From: Burkholderia humptydooensis
Lineage (GTDB): Bacteria > Pseudomonadota > Gammaproteobacteria > Burkholderiales > Burkholderiaceae
Assembly: GCF_001513745.1 (NCBI RefSeq)
Contig: NZ_CP013380.1
Coordinates: 3,906,001-3,970,000, forward strand
Length of the DNA: 64,000 nt
Direction of reading: 5' to 3'
Of this stretch, positions 47,565-56,981 are shown piece by piece (position 1 is the stretch's first letter; every line of letters begins with the position of its first letter). Both the position numbers and the translations under genes were made by a program. The notes under the pieces were generated by a model that did not search any database, was not told the DNA's origin, and saw only the letters and a program-made list of their open reading frames with translations.

Positions 47565-49244
47565 ATGCAGCAAAACCTGATGACGGCGACGCACCGGGTG
47601 ACGAACCAGGCGCCGCCGCTTTCCGATTACAACGCGTTTGAAACGGATGCCGCGCTCGTCGATGCCGTTCGACGGTACGACGCGAGCTGGCATCAAACGG
47701 CGCTATCACGCGACGGCGCCGCGCTGACGACGCCCGATGCGCTCGCGCTCGCCGAGCTCGCGAATCGGCATGCGCCCGAGCTCGCGACGCACAGCCCGCG
47801 CGGCGAGCGGATCGACGCGCTCGAATTCCATCCGAGCTGGCACCAGTTGCTCGCGCTGCTGCGCGGCGAAGGGCTGCACGCGCTGCCGTTCTCGGAGCCG
47901 CAACCGGGCGCGATGGCCGCGCGCTGCGCCGGCTATTTCCTGCATGCGCAACTCGAATCCGGCTCGCTCTGCCCGCTCACGATGACGTTCGCGAGCATTC
48001 CGGTGCTGCAACACGAACCGGCCCTTTTTGCGACGCTACGCGACAAGCTGTATGCGCGCGAGCACGACGCGCGCGACGTGCCGCTGCCGCAAAAGCGCTC
48101 GATGATGGTCGGCATGGGCATGACCGAAAAGCAGGGCGGCTCCGACGTGCGCAGCAACGAGACGCACGCGTACCCGCTCGGCGCGGCAGGGCGCGGGCAG
48201 GCGTATCGGCTCGTCGGTCACAAATGGTTCTTCTCCGCGCCGCAATGCGACGCGCATCTCGTGCTCGCGCGCACGTCCGGGCGCGCGGGCATCTCGTGCT
48301 TCTACGTGCCGCGCTTTTCGCCCGACGGCGGCAAGAACGCGGTGCACGTGCAGCGCCTGAAGGACAAGCTCGGCAACCGCTCGAACGCGAGCGGCGAAGT
48401 CGAATTCCTGAACGCGTACGGCGTGATGATCGGCGACGAAGGGCGTGGCGTGCCAACGATCATCGAGATGGCGAACTACACGCGGCTCGATTGCGTGATC
48501 GGCAGCGCCGCGCTGATGCGCGCGGCGCTCGTGCAGGCGATCCATCACGCGCGGCATCGCAGCGCATTCGGCCGCCTGCTCGCCGAGCAGCCGCTGATGC
48601 GCAACGTGCTCGCCGATCTGGCGCTCGAATCGGAAGCGGCGACCGCGCTCTTCATGCGGCTCGCGCACGCGTTCGAAGAAGACGCGGCCGCGCGCTCGCC
48701 GCAGGCGCGCGGCTGGCGGCGCATCGTCACGCCGGCCGCGAAGTTCTGGGTCTGCAAGCGCACGCTCGAATTCACGGGCGAAGCGATGGAAGTATGGGGC
48801 GGCAACGGCTACGTCGAGACCGGGCCGATGGCGCGCTTCTATCGCGAGGCCCCGGTCAATTCGATCTGGGAAGGCTCGGGCAACGTGATGTGCCTCGACG
48901 TGCTGCGCGCGATCGAGCGCGAGCCCGACGCGGCCGCCGCGCTCTTCGACGAATGGCGCGACGCGGCGCGGTACAGCGCGCCGCTTGCCGACGCGCTCGC
49001 GGAATTGACGCGCCTGCTGTCGCTCGAACCCGAGCCGCGCGAAGCGTGCGCGCGCCGGATCGCACAACGCATCGCACTCGTCGCGCAGGCCTCGCTGCTG
49101 CTGCGCGACGGGCCCGCCGCCGTCGCGCAGGCATTCGTCGCCACGCGCTTCGGCAACGCCAGCAGCGAAACCGGACGCGTCTTCGGCACGCTGCCGGCCA
49201 CCATCGATCACGCCGCGCTCATCGAGCGGGCGTTCCCGGCCTGA
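47565..49244 (+). CDS. AidB-like acyl-CoA dehydrogenase
   Basis: A 559-residue flavoprotein of the AidB branch of acyl-CoA dehydrogenases. MGMTEKQGGSDVRSNET is the AidB-type signature, followed by GHKWFFSAPQCDAHLVLAR and FLNAYGVMIGDEGRGV. The IWEGSGNVMCLDVLRA motif carries the catalytic-position glutamate. ATG 47565 has GGGAGA upstream; the ATG five codons earlier overlaps that site and is rejected. It begins an operon with the aldehyde dehydrogenase (34-bp gap). The role may be fatty-acyl oxidation or an AidB-like stress function. Confidence 0.85.
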   Translation: MQQNLMTATHRVTNQAPPLSDYNAFETDAALVDAVRRYDASWHQTALSRDGAALTTPDALALAELANRHAPELATHSPRGERIDALEFHPSWHQLLALLRGEGLHALPFSEPQPGAMAARCAGYFLHAQLESGSLCPLTMTFASIPVLQHEPALFATLRDKLYAREHDARDVPLPQKRSMMVGMGMTEKQGGSDVRSNETHAYPLGAAGRGQAYRLVGHKWFFSAPQCDAHLVLARTSGRAGISCFYVPRFSPDGGKNAVHVQRLKDKLGNRSNASGEVEFLNAYGVMIGDEGRGVPTIIEMANYTRLDCVIGSAALMRAALVQAIHHARHRSAFGRLLAEQPLMRNVLADLALESEAATALFMRLAHAFEEDAAARSPQARGWRRIVTPAAKFWVCKRTLEFTGEAMEVWGGNGYVETGPMARFYREAPVNSIWEGSGNVMCLDVLRAIEREPDAAAALFDEWRDAARYSAPLADALAELTRLLSLEPEPREACARRIAQRIALVAQASLLLRDGPAAVAQAFVATRFGNASSETGRVFGTLPATIDHAALIERAFPA

Positions 49245-49278
49245 ATGCCGGCCACACCCGTATCGCACAGGAGACGCC

Positions 49279-50697
49279 ATGAAGAACGATCTGCCCGGCT
49301 TGGCCACGCTCGACGCGCTGTTGCGCGACCAGCGCGCCGCGTATCTGCGCGCGCCGTATCCGTCGTGGGCGACGCGCGCCGACCATCTGCGCGCGCTGCG
49401 CAAGATGCTGCTCGACCATCGCGACGCGCTCGCGGCCGCGATCCATGCGGACTTCGGCCATCGCGCGAAGGAAGAAGTGCTGATGTCCGAGATCTGGCTC
49501 GCGAAAGAGGAAATCGACGAAGCGCTCAAGCACGGCAAGCGCTGGATCAAGCCGAAGAGCCGGACGATGAACAAGTGGCTGCGCCCCGCGCGCGCGAAGG
49601 TGATGCCGCAGCCGCTCGGCGTCGTCGGCATCGTCGTGCCGTGGAACTACCCGGTGCTGCTCGCCGCGGGCCCGCTCATCTGCGCGCTCGCCGCCGGCAA
49701 TCGCGCGATCGTCAAGATGTCCGAACTGACGCCGCGCACGTCGCAACTGTTCGAGGAACTGATCGCGAAGACCTTCGCGCGCGATCACGTCGCGGTCGTC
49801 AACGGCGATGCCGAAATCGGCGCCGCGTTCAGCAGGCTGCCGTTCGATCACCTGCTCTTCACCGGTTCGACGAACGTCGGCCGTCACGTGATGCGCGCGG
49901 CCGCCGAGAACCTCACGCCCGTCACGCTCGAGCTGGGCGGCAAGTCGCCCGTGATCGTCGGGCCGCGCGCGCGCTTCGACGCGGCGGTCGACGCGATCGT
50001 CACCGGCAAGACGCTGAACGCGGGCCAGACCTGCATCGCGCCCGACTATGTGCTCGTGCCGCGCGGCCGGGAGGCCGAATTCGTCGCGCGGGCGCGCGAG
50101 CGGATGGCGAAACTCTATCCGAATCTGCCGACGAACCCGGACTACACGTCGATCATCTCCGAGCGCCACTTCGCGCGGCTGCAGCGGCTCGCGAGCGAAG
50201 CGCAGGCGGGCGGCGCGCAGCTCCACCCGCTCACCGACGCCGCGCCCGATCCCGCGCTGCGCCGCCTGCCGCCCGTGCTCGTCACGCAGGCGCCGGACGC
50301 GTCGCAGTTGATGCAGGAAGAGATCTTCGGCCCGCTGCTGCCGATCGTCCCTTACGACACGCTCGACGATGCGATCGCCTACGTGAACGCGCGCCCGCGG
50401 CCGCTCGCGCTGTATCTGTTCGACGAAGACCGTTCGAGCGTCGAGCGCGTGATGCGCAATACGATCTCGGGCGGCGTGACGGTCAACGACACGCTGATGC
50501 ACATCGCATGCGGCACGCTGCCGTTCGGCGGCGTCGGCGCGAGCGGGATGGGCGCGTACCACGGCTACGACGGCTTCGTCACGTTCTCGAAGATGAAGCC
50601 CGTGCTCACGCAGCCGCGCCTGAACACGCGCGCGATGATCGCGCCGCCGTACGGCAAGCGCTTCGCGGCCATCCTCAAGCTGATGCTGAAGTTCTGA
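49279..50697 (+). CDS. Coniferyl-aldehyde-type aldehyde dehydrogenase
   Basis: A 472-residue NAD(P)-dependent enzyme. PLGVVGIVVPWNYPVLLAAGPLICALAAGN (cofactor entry, about residues 114-143), catalytic Glu218 in LELGGKSPVIV and Cys252 in NAGQTCIAPDYVL are present. The C-terminal PPYGKRFAAIL is typical of the CalB/AldH3 branch acting on aromatic or long-chain aldehydes. It is co-transcribed with the acyl-CoA dehydrogenase. A two-way terminator follows. Confidence 0.88.
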   Translation: MKNDLPGLATLDALLRDQRAAYLRAPYPSWATRADHLRALRKMLLDHRDALAAAIHADFGHRAKEEVLMSEIWLAKEEIDEALKHGKRWIKPKSRTMNKWLRPARAKVMPQPLGVVGIVVPWNYPVLLAAGPLICALAAGNRAIVKMSELTPRTSQLFEELIAKTFARDHVAVVNGDAEIGAAFSRLPFDHLLFTGSTNVGRHVMRAAAENLTPVTLELGGKSPVIVGPRARFDAAVDAIVTGKTLNAGQTCIAPDYVLVPRGREAEFVARARERMAKLYPNLPTNPDYTSIISERHFARLQRLASEAQAGGAQLHPLTDAAPDPALRRLPPVLVTQAPDASQLMQEEIFGPLLPIVPYDTLDDAIAYVNARPRPLALYLFDEDRSSVERVMRNTISGGVTVNDTLMHIACGTLPFGGVGASGMGAYHGYDGFVTFSKMKPVLTQPRLNTRAMIAPPYGKRFAAILKLMLKF

Positions 50698-50724
50698 CGC
50701 GCGCTCTCCGGCGCATGACGCACG

Positions 50725-50749
50725 AAGGGCCGCTCGCGCGCGGCCCTTT
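50725..50749. terminator. Bidirectional terminator between convergent operons
   Basis: AAGGGCCG and CGGCCCTTT form a stem across CTCGCGCG, with short T-runs when read from either strand. It lies between the end of the aldehyde dehydrogenase operon and the end of the hexuronate operon. Confidence 0.65.
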
Positions 50750-50778
50750 CCTGCGGGATTCGCGTGCGCGAGCGCCGC

Positions 50779-52089
50779 TCAACCGCCCGCGCTCGACGCC
50801 GCGCGCGCATGCTCGGGCGCGGCGTTCGACGGTGCGCGGGGCTGCGCGTCGGGCAGCAGCGTCCACACGACGATCGCGCCGACGATATCGAACGCCGCCA
50901 GCGCGACGAACAGCGGATCGTAGCCGACGACGGCGACGAGCGCGCCGACCGCGAGCGAGAAGAGCGTCGCGCCGAGATAGCCGGACATCCCCGCGAGCCC
51001 CGTCGCCGTCGCCACTTCGTGCCGGCCGAACACGTCTGACGCGAGCGTGTAGAGCGCGCCCGACAGCGTCTGATGCGCGAAGCCGCCGATGCAGAAGAGC
51101 GCGATCGCGGTGTACGGGCTCGTCGCGAGCCCGATGCACGCCGGCCCGATCATGCACAGCGCGCCCGTGGCCATCACCATCTTGCGCGATGCGATCAGCG
51201 TCGTGCCGAAACGCTTCCGGTACCACGGCGCGAGATAGCCGCCGAACAGGCAGCCAAGGTCCGCCGCGAGGAACGGCAGCCACGCGAACATCGCGATCTC
51301 CTTCAGGTTCATGTGGCGCACAGTCGCCATATACAGAGGAATCCAGAAGTTGAACGTCTGCCACGCGGGCTCGGACAGGAAGCGCGGAATCGCGAGCCCC
51401 CAGAAGCGCCGGCTCCTGACGATCGCGCTCCACGACGGCTTCGCCGCATCCGTGCGCGGCGCTTCCTGCCCGGCGACGATGTAGTCGCGCTCGGCGGCGC
51501 GAAGGCGCGGCTGCTGCGCGGGCGATCGATAGAACGCGAACCACAGCGCGCTCCACACGAGCCCGATCGCGCCGACGACGACGAACGCGATGCGCCAACT
51601 GCCGTGCAGCATGCACCAGACGACGAGCGGCGGCGCGATCAGCGCGCCGAGCGACGAGCCGATGTTGAACCATCCGGTCGCGATCGAGCGCTCGTGCGCC
51701 GGAAACCACTCGGACGTCGCCTTCAGCGCCGACGGAAATCCGGCCGCCTCGGTGATGCCGAGCAGGCCGCGAAACGCGGCGAGCGCGATCCAGTTGCCGG
51801 CCGTGCCGTGCAGCATGCAGACGAGCGACCACGCCAGCGCGAAGAGGGCGAAGCCCACCCTCGTGCCGAGCAGATCGAGCGCGTAGCCCGCGATCGGCTG
51901 CATCACCATGTATGCCGCCTGGAACGACGCGACGATGTAGCCGTATTGCTGCGTCGAGATGGCCAACAGCTTGTTGACTTCGGGCGCCGCCGTCGCGAGC
52001 GCGTTGCGCGCGAGATAGTTGACGATGAGGCCCAGCGTCACGAGCCCGATCATCCACCAGCGCACGTTGCCGATCCGTTTTCCGCTCAT
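50779..52089 (-). CDS. MFS transporter, hexuronate (ExuT-like) ACS family
   Basis: A 436-residue 12-helix anion:cation symporter. NVRWWMIGLVTLGLIVNYLARNALATAAPEV is the ACS N-terminus; GITEAAGFPSALKATSEWFPAHERSIATGWFN is the conserved TM4 to loop region. The context with uronate dehydrogenase and aldarate genes points to galacturonate/glucuronate uptake. It is the last gene of the nine-gene operon and is preceded by 10-bp tandem repeats in its leader. Confidence 0.85.
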   Translation of the reverse strand: MSGKRIGNVRWWMIGLVTLGLIVNYLARNALATAAPEVNKLLAISTQQYGYIVASFQAAYMVMQPIAGYALDLLGTRVGFALFALAWSLVCMLHGTAGNWIALAAFRGLLGITEAAGFPSALKATSEWFPAHERSIATGWFNIGSSLGALIAPPLVVWCMLHGSWRIAFVVVGAIGLVWSALWFAFYRSPAQQPRLRAAERDYIVAGQEAPRTDAAKPSWSAIVRSRRFWGLAIPRFLSEPAWQTFNFWIPLYMATVRHMNLKEIAMFAWLPFLAADLGCLFGGYLAPWYRKRFGTTLIASRKMVMATGALCMIGPACIGLATSPYTAIALFCIGGFAHQTLSGALYTLASDVFGRHEVATATGLAGMSGYLGATLFSLAVGALVAVVGYDPLFVALAAFDIVGAIVVWTLLPDAQPRAPSNAAPEHARAASSAGG

Positions 52090-52103
52090 GGTGTCTCCGT
52101 CCT

Positions 52104-52148
52104 TTGTCGTATGTCGTCGTATGTCGTTGTACGTCGTCGTATGTCTTC
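52104..52148. repeat. Imperfect 10-bp tandem repeats before the ExuT-like gene
   Basis: About four copies of GTCGTCGTAT-like units (plus strand) run from 52104 to 52148: TTTGTCGTAT, GTCGTCGTAT, GTCGTTGTAC, GTCGTCGTAT. They fill the spacer between the SMP-30 gene stop and the ribosome-binding site of the MFS gene. Copy number could vary between strains and alter leader structure or spacing. Confidence 0.7.
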
Positions 52149-52191
52149 ACATGCTCGCGCGAGCCGCGCGCCGCGGCTCGCGCGCACCGAA

Positions 52192-53100
52192 TCAGAGTCG
52201 CAGCGCGGGCTCCGGCAGGCCGCGCGCGTGCGGATCGAGCGCGAACGTCGCGCCCGACAGCGGATCGTCTCCGGTGCGAATCGACGTGACGAACAGCGTG
52301 TCGCGCCGCGCGCCGCCGAACGCGCACATCGAAGGCTTCGCGATGGGCACCGCGATGCTGCGATCGAGCCGCCCGTCCGGCGTGAAGCGATGCACGCATC
52401 CCGCGTCGACGCCGCAGATCCAGTAGCAGCCGTCCTCGTCGACGGCCGCGCCGTCGGGCCGGCCCGCGTGCGCGTTCATGTCGATGAACACGCGCCGCCC
52501 GTGCGGATGCCCGGCGTCGACGTCGTAGTCGAACGCCCAGACGATCCGCCGCGCCGGGTGCGAGTCCGACAGGTACATCGTGCGGCCGTCCGGACTGAAC
52601 GCGAGGCCGTTCGGCACGATCAGCGCGTCGCATTCGGCGGCGAGCGCGCGTTCGCTCGCATCGAGCCGATAAAGCCTGCCGGACGCGCGCGCGAGCGACG
52701 TGTCGCACGTCATCGTGCCCGCCCAGAAACGTCCCTGCCGATCGCAGCGGCCGTCGTTGAAACGCATGCCGTCGGCCGCGTGCGCGACGCGCGCGAGCAA
52801 CGCGGGCTCGGGCAGCGGCACGTCCGGCGCCGGCCGCGGCACGCGGTAGACGCCGGTCTGCATCGCGAGCGCGATCCCGCCGCCCGCGATCAGCGCGATC
52901 GAGCCCGCCATCTCCGGCAGCGGCCACGCGTGCGCGCGATTCGTTTCGGATTCCCAACGCCACAGCGCGCAGCCCGTGATGTCGGTCCAGTAGAGCGCCG
53001 CCTCGCCGTCGTGCCACACAGGGCTTTCGCCGACGCCGCAGCGCATGTCGCCGATCCGTTCGATCGACGCAGATGCAAAGGCCGATGCCGATGAGCGCAC
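52192..53100 (-). CDS. SMP-30/gluconolactonase family lactonase, probable aldarolactonase
   Basis: A 302-residue six-bladed propeller hydrolase. The metal-binding Glu25 lies in CGVGESPVWHDGEAALYWTD; Asn and Asp ligands appear in GMRFNDGRCDRQGRFWAGTM, IVPNGLAFSPDGRTMYLSDSH and NAHAGRPDGAAVDEDGCYWI. No ATG is possible near the family start. GTG 53100, five bases after the uronate dehydrogenase stop, has GGAGG at the right distance. Here it would open galactaro- or glucarolactones made by uronate dehydrogenase. Confidence 0.88.
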   Translation of the reverse strand: MRSSASAFASASIERIGDMRCGVGESPVWHDGEAALYWTDITGCALWRWESETNRAHAWPLPEMAGSIALIAGGGIALAMQTGVYRVPRPAPDVPLPEPALLARVAHAADGMRFNDGRCDRQGRFWAGTMTCDTSLARASGRLYRLDASERALAAECDALIVPNGLAFSPDGRTMYLSDSHPARRIVWAFDYDVDAGHPHGRRVFIDMNAHAGRPDGAAVDEDGCYWICGVDAGCVHRFTPDGRLDRSIAVPIAKPSMCAFGGARRDTLFVTSIRTGDDPLSGATFALDPHARGLPEPALRL

Positions 53101-53105
53101 GAGCG

Positions 53106-53975
53106 TCAGCCTCCGAACGGTCCGGCGGCGACGAACGCGCCGCCCTGATAGCGGCGCACCGGATCGTCGTCGGCAAGCGGCGGCTGCGTGCGCTCGATCG
53201 ATTCGCGCCACGGCTCGCTCGATTGCGTCGGCCGGTAGCCGAGATGCGCGGCGTGCGCGTTGTCCCACCACGCATCGCGGTTCGCCGACATCCCGTAGAC
53301 GATCGTGCAGCCGACGCGCGGCACGAACATCGCGCGGCGCACGAGTTGCTCGAGGTCGTCGTAGCCGAGCCACGTGACGAGCATCCGCCGATCCTTCGGC
53401 TCGGAGAACGACGAGCCGATCCGGATGCACACGCTCTCGATTCCGTAGCGATCCTGATAGAACCGCGCGAGCTGCTCGCCGAACGCCTTGCTCAAGCCGT
53501 AGTAGCCGTCGGGCCGCGGCGGCGCGGCCGTGTCGATGCGCTCGCCCTGCTCGTAGAAGCCCGTCACGTGATTCGAGCTCGCGAACACGATGCGGCGCAC
53601 GCCGTACCGGCGCGCGGCTTCGTACACGTGATACGCGCCCGCGATGTTCGCGGGCAGCACTGTGTCGAACGGATGCTCGACCGACACGCCGCCGAAATGC
53701 ACGATCACGTCGACGTCGCGCACGAGCGCGTCGACAGCCGCCGCGTCGGCGAGGTCGCAGCGCACGCACTCTTCGCCGGCGCGCGCGTCGCCGAGCGGTG
53801 CGACGTCGGAGACGCGCACGACATCCGCGTAGCGGCGCAGCCGCTCGCGCAGCACGCGGCCGAGATTGCCGGCCGCGCCCGTGAGCAGGATGCGGCCGCA
53901 GTGGGTGACGACGCCGTCGAGCGGGTCGTCGCCCGCCGCGTTCGCATCTTGGTTCGAATGCTGGAGGTCGGTCAT
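53106..53975 (-). CDS. udh: Uronate dehydrogenase
   Basis: A 289-residue NAD-dependent short-chain dehydrogenase. It is closely similar to Agrobacterium/Pseudomonas Udh, which oxidises D-galacturonate and D-glucuronate to aldarolactones. NAD motif LTGAAGNLGR (about residues 31-40), ECVRCDLAD, IVHFGGVSVEHPF, FASSNHVTGFY and catalytic Tyr159/Lys163 in GYYGLSKAFGE are present. The N-terminus is about 20 residues longer than in the Agrobacterium enzyme. It starts two bases after the garD stop. Confidence 0.93.
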   Translation of the reverse strand: MTDLQHSNQDANAAGDDPLDGVVTHCGRILLTGAAGNLGRVLRERLRRYADVVRVSDVAPLGDARAGEECVRCDLADAAAVDALVRDVDVIVHFGGVSVEHPFDTVLPANIAGAYHVYEAARRYGVRRIVFASSNHVTGFYEQGERIDTAAPPRPDGYYGLSKAFGEQLARFYQDRYGIESVCIRIGSSFSEPKDRRMLVTWLGYDDLEQLVRRAMFVPRVGCTIVYGMSANRDAWWDNAHAAHLGYRPTQSSEPWRESIERTQPPLADDDPVRRYQGGAFVAAGPFGG

Positions 53976-53977
53976 GA

Positions 53978-55579
53978 TCAAGTCACCGGTGCGGGATTGA
54001 ACAGGACGAGCGCGTTGTGCAGCCCGAGCTTGTCGGCGCACACCTGGCGGCGGCCGCTCGCGACGTCGAGAATCAAATGGAACAGCTCCCAGCCCACGTC
54101 GGCGATGCTCGCCTCGCCGGTCGCGATGCGCCCCGCATCGAGATCGATCAGATCGTGCCAGCGCTCGCTCAATGCCTTGCGCGTCGCCACCTTGACGACG
54201 GGCGCCATCGCGAGGCCGTATGGCGTGCCGCGCCCCGTCGTGAACACTTGCAGGTTGATGCCCGACGCGAGCTGCAGCGTGCCGCACACGAAATCGCTCG
54301 CGGGCGTCGCCGCGAAGACGAGCCCCTTGCGGCGCATCTTCTCGCCGGGGCCGAGCACGTCGACGATCGGGCTCGTGCCCGACTTCACGATCGAGCCGAG
54401 CGCCTTCTCGACGACGTTCGACAACCCGCCCGTCTTGTTGCCCGGCGACGGATTCGCGCTGCGATCGGTCTCGCCGCGCAACAGGTAAGCGTCGTACCAC
54501 GCCATCTCGCGCAACAGCGCGCGGCCGACGTCCTCGTCGATCGCGCGCGGCGTCAGCAGATGAATCGCGTCGCGCACTTCGGTCACTTCGGAGAACATCA
54601 CGGTGCCGCCCGCGCGCACGATCAGGTCGGCCGCGAAGCCGACCGCAGGGTTCGCGGTGACGCCCGAAAACGCATCGCTGCCGCCGCATTGCACGCCGAC
54701 GACGAGATCGGACGCCGGGCACGGCTCACGACGGCGACGATTCAAATGTTCGAGGCGTGTGTCCGCCATCCGCATGATCGCGTCGACCATCGCGCCGAAG
54801 CCGTCGAACGCTTCGTCCTGCAGACGAAGCACGGGCGAATCGGCGGTGCCCGCCACCTCGATCGGAATGCGGCCGCCGGGCGCGAGCGAGGCCGGCACGA
54901 GGCGCTCCGGCACGAGCTTCTCGCAGCCGAGGCCGATCACCATCACCTCGCCGCCGAAGTTCGGATTGAGCGCGAGGTTCTGCAACGTGCGGATCGGCAC
55001 GATCGCCGCCGGCGCGTTGATCGCGACGCCGCAGCCGTACGAGTGATTCAGCGCGACGACGTCGTCGACGTTCGGATAGCGCGGCAGCAGCTCGCGCTTG
55101 ATGCGCGCGACCACGTAGTCGGTCACGCCGGCGACGCACTGCACGCTCGTCATGATGCCGAGCACGTTCTTCGTGCCGACCGTGCCGTCCGCGTTCCGAT
55201 AGCCGTCGAACGTGTAGCCGTCGAGCTTCGGCAGCCTGGGATCGGCGCGCGTCGCGAGCGGCAGCTCGTCGAGCGCGGGCGCGAGCGGCAGCTTCACCGC
55301 GTGCTCGTTGACCCAGGCGCCGCGCGGCAGCGGCTTCGCCGCGTAGCCGATCACCTCGCCGTAGCGGATCACCGCGTCGCCCTCGGCGAGATCGGCGAGC
55401 GCGACCTTGTGCCCCTGCGGCACGCCTTCGACGAGCACGGTGCCGTCGGCAAGCGTCGCGCCGGCCGGCAGCCCGCGCGCGTTGACGACGATCGCGACGT
55501 TGTCGCTGTCGTGCACGCGAATCGTCAGCGCGCGCTCCGCTCGCGTGCGCGTGTCGTCGGTCAATGTGGATTCCTGCAT
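53978..55579 (-). CDS. garD: Galactarate dehydratase
   Basis: A 533-residue UxaA/GarD-family enzyme. It dehydrates D-galactarate to 5-dehydro-4-deoxy-D-glucarate, with Fe(II) or another metal bound. The SAF domain (about residues 15-95) has PQGHKVAL and [10 protein letters not shown]. The catalytic part has [48 protein letters not shown] and [18 protein letters not shown]; it matches E. coli GarD nearly end to end. Start ATG 55579 has GGAG upstream; ATG 55591 is possible but lacks a site. Upstream is gudD1. Confidence 0.95.
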   Translation of the reverse strand: MQESTLTDDTRTRAERALTIRVHDSDNVAIVVNARGLPAGATLADGTVLVEGVPQGHKVALADLAEGDAVIRYGEVIGYAAKPLPRGAWVNEHAVKLPLAPALDELPLATRADPRLPKLDGYTFDGYRNADGTVGTKNVLGIMTSVQCVAGVTDYVVARIKRELLPRYPNVDDVVALNHSYGCGVAINAPAAIVPIRTLQNLALNPNFGGEVMVIGLGCEKLVPERLVPASLAPGGRIPIEVAGTADSPVLRLQDEAFDGFGAMVDAIMRMADTRLEHLNRRRREPCPASDLVVGVQCGGSDAFSGVTANPAVGFAADLIVRAGGTVMFSEVTEVRDAIHLLTPRAIDEDVGRALLREMAWYDAYLLRGETDRSANPSPGNKTGGLSNVVEKALGSIVKSGTSPIVDVLGPGEKMRRKGLVFAATPASDFVCGTLQLASGINLQVFTTGRGTPYGLAMAPVVKVATRKALSERWHDLIDLDAGRIATGEASIADVGWELFHLILDVASGRRQVCADKLGLHNALVLFNPAPVT

Positions 55580-55607
55580 CGAATGCTCCATGAAGGGTCT
55601 GCTTCGT

Positions 55608-56981
55608 TCAGCGCACGAGGCAAGGGCGCTTGTTGTCGAACGTCCAGTTCGGCACGAGGTACTGCATCGCGGCCGCGTCGTCGCGGCTGCCGAGGCCGTG
55701 CTTCAGATACAGCTCGTGCGCGGCGGCCAGCGCGTCCTCGTCGATCTCGACGCCGAGCCCGCCGCGCTGCGGCACCGCGACGTGGCCGCCCTCGATGCGC
55801 AGCGGCTCGCGCGTCAGGCGCTGGCCGTCCTGCCAGATCCAGTGCGTGTCGATCGCGGTGATGTTGCCGGGCGCGGCCGCCGCGACATGCGTGAACATCG
55901 CGAGCGAAATGTCGAAGTGATTGTTCGAATGCGAGCCCCACGTGAGCCCCCATTCGTCGCACAGTTGCGCGACGCGCACCGAGCCGCGCATCGTCCAGAA
56001 ATGCGGATCGGCAAGCGGAATGTCGGCCGAGCCGAGCCTGATCGCGTGGCCGAGCTGGCGCCAGTCGGTCGCGATCATGTTGGTCGCCGTCGGCAGGCCC
56101 GTCGCGCGGCGGAACTCGGCCATGATTTCGCGGCCCGAGTAGCCGTTCTCCGCGCCGCACGGATCTTCCGCGTATGCGAGCACGCCGCCCTTGTCGCGGC
56201 AGAGGCGAATCGCCTCCCGCAGCGGCCACGCGCCGTTCGGATCGAGCGTGATCCGTGCATTCGGAAAGCGCTTCGCGAGCGCAGTCACGGCGGCGATTTC
56301 ATCGTCGCCCGACAGCACGCCGCCCTTCAACTTGAAGTCCTGAAACCCGTAGCGCGCGTGTGCGGCCTCGGCAAGGCGCACGATCGCATCGGGCGTGAGC
56401 GCCGCTTCGTTGCGCAGGCGAAACCACGCGTCGCCGGCGTCGGTCTCGCTGCGGTAGTCGAGATCGGTACGCTTGCGATCGCCGACGTAGAACAGATAGC
56501 CGAGCATCGGCACGCGGCCGCGCTGCTGGCCTTCGCCGAGCAGCGCGGCGACGGGCACGCCGAGATGCTGGCCGAGCAAGTCGAGCAGCGCCGCTTCGAG
56601 TGCCGTCACCGCGTGAATCGCGATGCGCAGGTCGAACGTCTGCAAGCCGCGGCCGCCCGCGTCGCGATCGGCAAAGCGCGCGCGCACCGTATTGAGCACG
56701 TCCTGCCAACGGCCGAGCGGCTGGCCGACGATGAGCGCGCGCGCCTCCTCGAGCGTGCGCCGAATGCCTTCGCCGCCCGGCACTTCGCCGACGCCGGTAT
56801 TGCCCGCGCTGTCGCGGATCAGCACGACATTGCGCGTGAAGAAAGGTCCGTGCGCGCCGCTCAGGTTCAACAGCATGCTGTCGCGCCCGGCGACGGGCAC
56901 GACGCGCAGGTCGGACACGACAGGCGTCGCCGCAGGGCTCAATTCGGTTCGAATCACGAGTGTCTCCATCGAAGCGTTCAT
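55608..56981 (-). CDS. gudD: Glucarate dehydratase (first copy, GudD-like)
   Basis: A 457-residue enolase-superfamily enzyme that turns D-glucarate into 5-dehydro-4-deoxy-D-glucarate. Residues equivalent to E. coli GudD are all present: Lys217/Lys219 (FKLKGG), Asp247 (LDPNG), Glu272 (AEDPCG), Asn301 (TNMIATDW), Asp325 and His351 (GSHSNNH). The N-terminal region keeps the [17 protein letters not shown] stretch of true GudD. Start 56981 overlaps the upstream paralogue by four bases. A 138-bp part of its 3' half is almost identical to that paralogue. Confidence 0.94.
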   Translation of the reverse strand: MNASMETLVIRTELSPAATPVVSDLRVVPVAGRDSMLLNLSGAHGPFFTRNVVLIRDSAGNTGVGEVPGGEGIRRTLEEARALIVGQPLGRWQDVLNTVRARFADRDAGGRGLQTFDLRIAIHAVTALEAALLDLLGQHLGVPVAALLGEGQQRGRVPMLGYLFYVGDRKRTDLDYRSETDAGDAWFRLRNEAALTPDAIVRLAEAAHARYGFQDFKLKGGVLSGDDEIAAVTALAKRFPNARITLDPNGAWPLREAIRLCRDKGGVLAYAEDPCGAENGYSGREIMAEFRRATGLPTATNMIATDWRQLGHAIRLGSADIPLADPHFWTMRGSVRVAQLCDEWGLTWGSHSNNHFDISLAMFTHVAAAAPGNITAIDTHWIWQDGQRLTREPLRIEGGHVAVPQRGGLGVEIDEDALAAAHELYLKHGLGSRDDAAAMQYLVPNWTFDNKRPCLVR

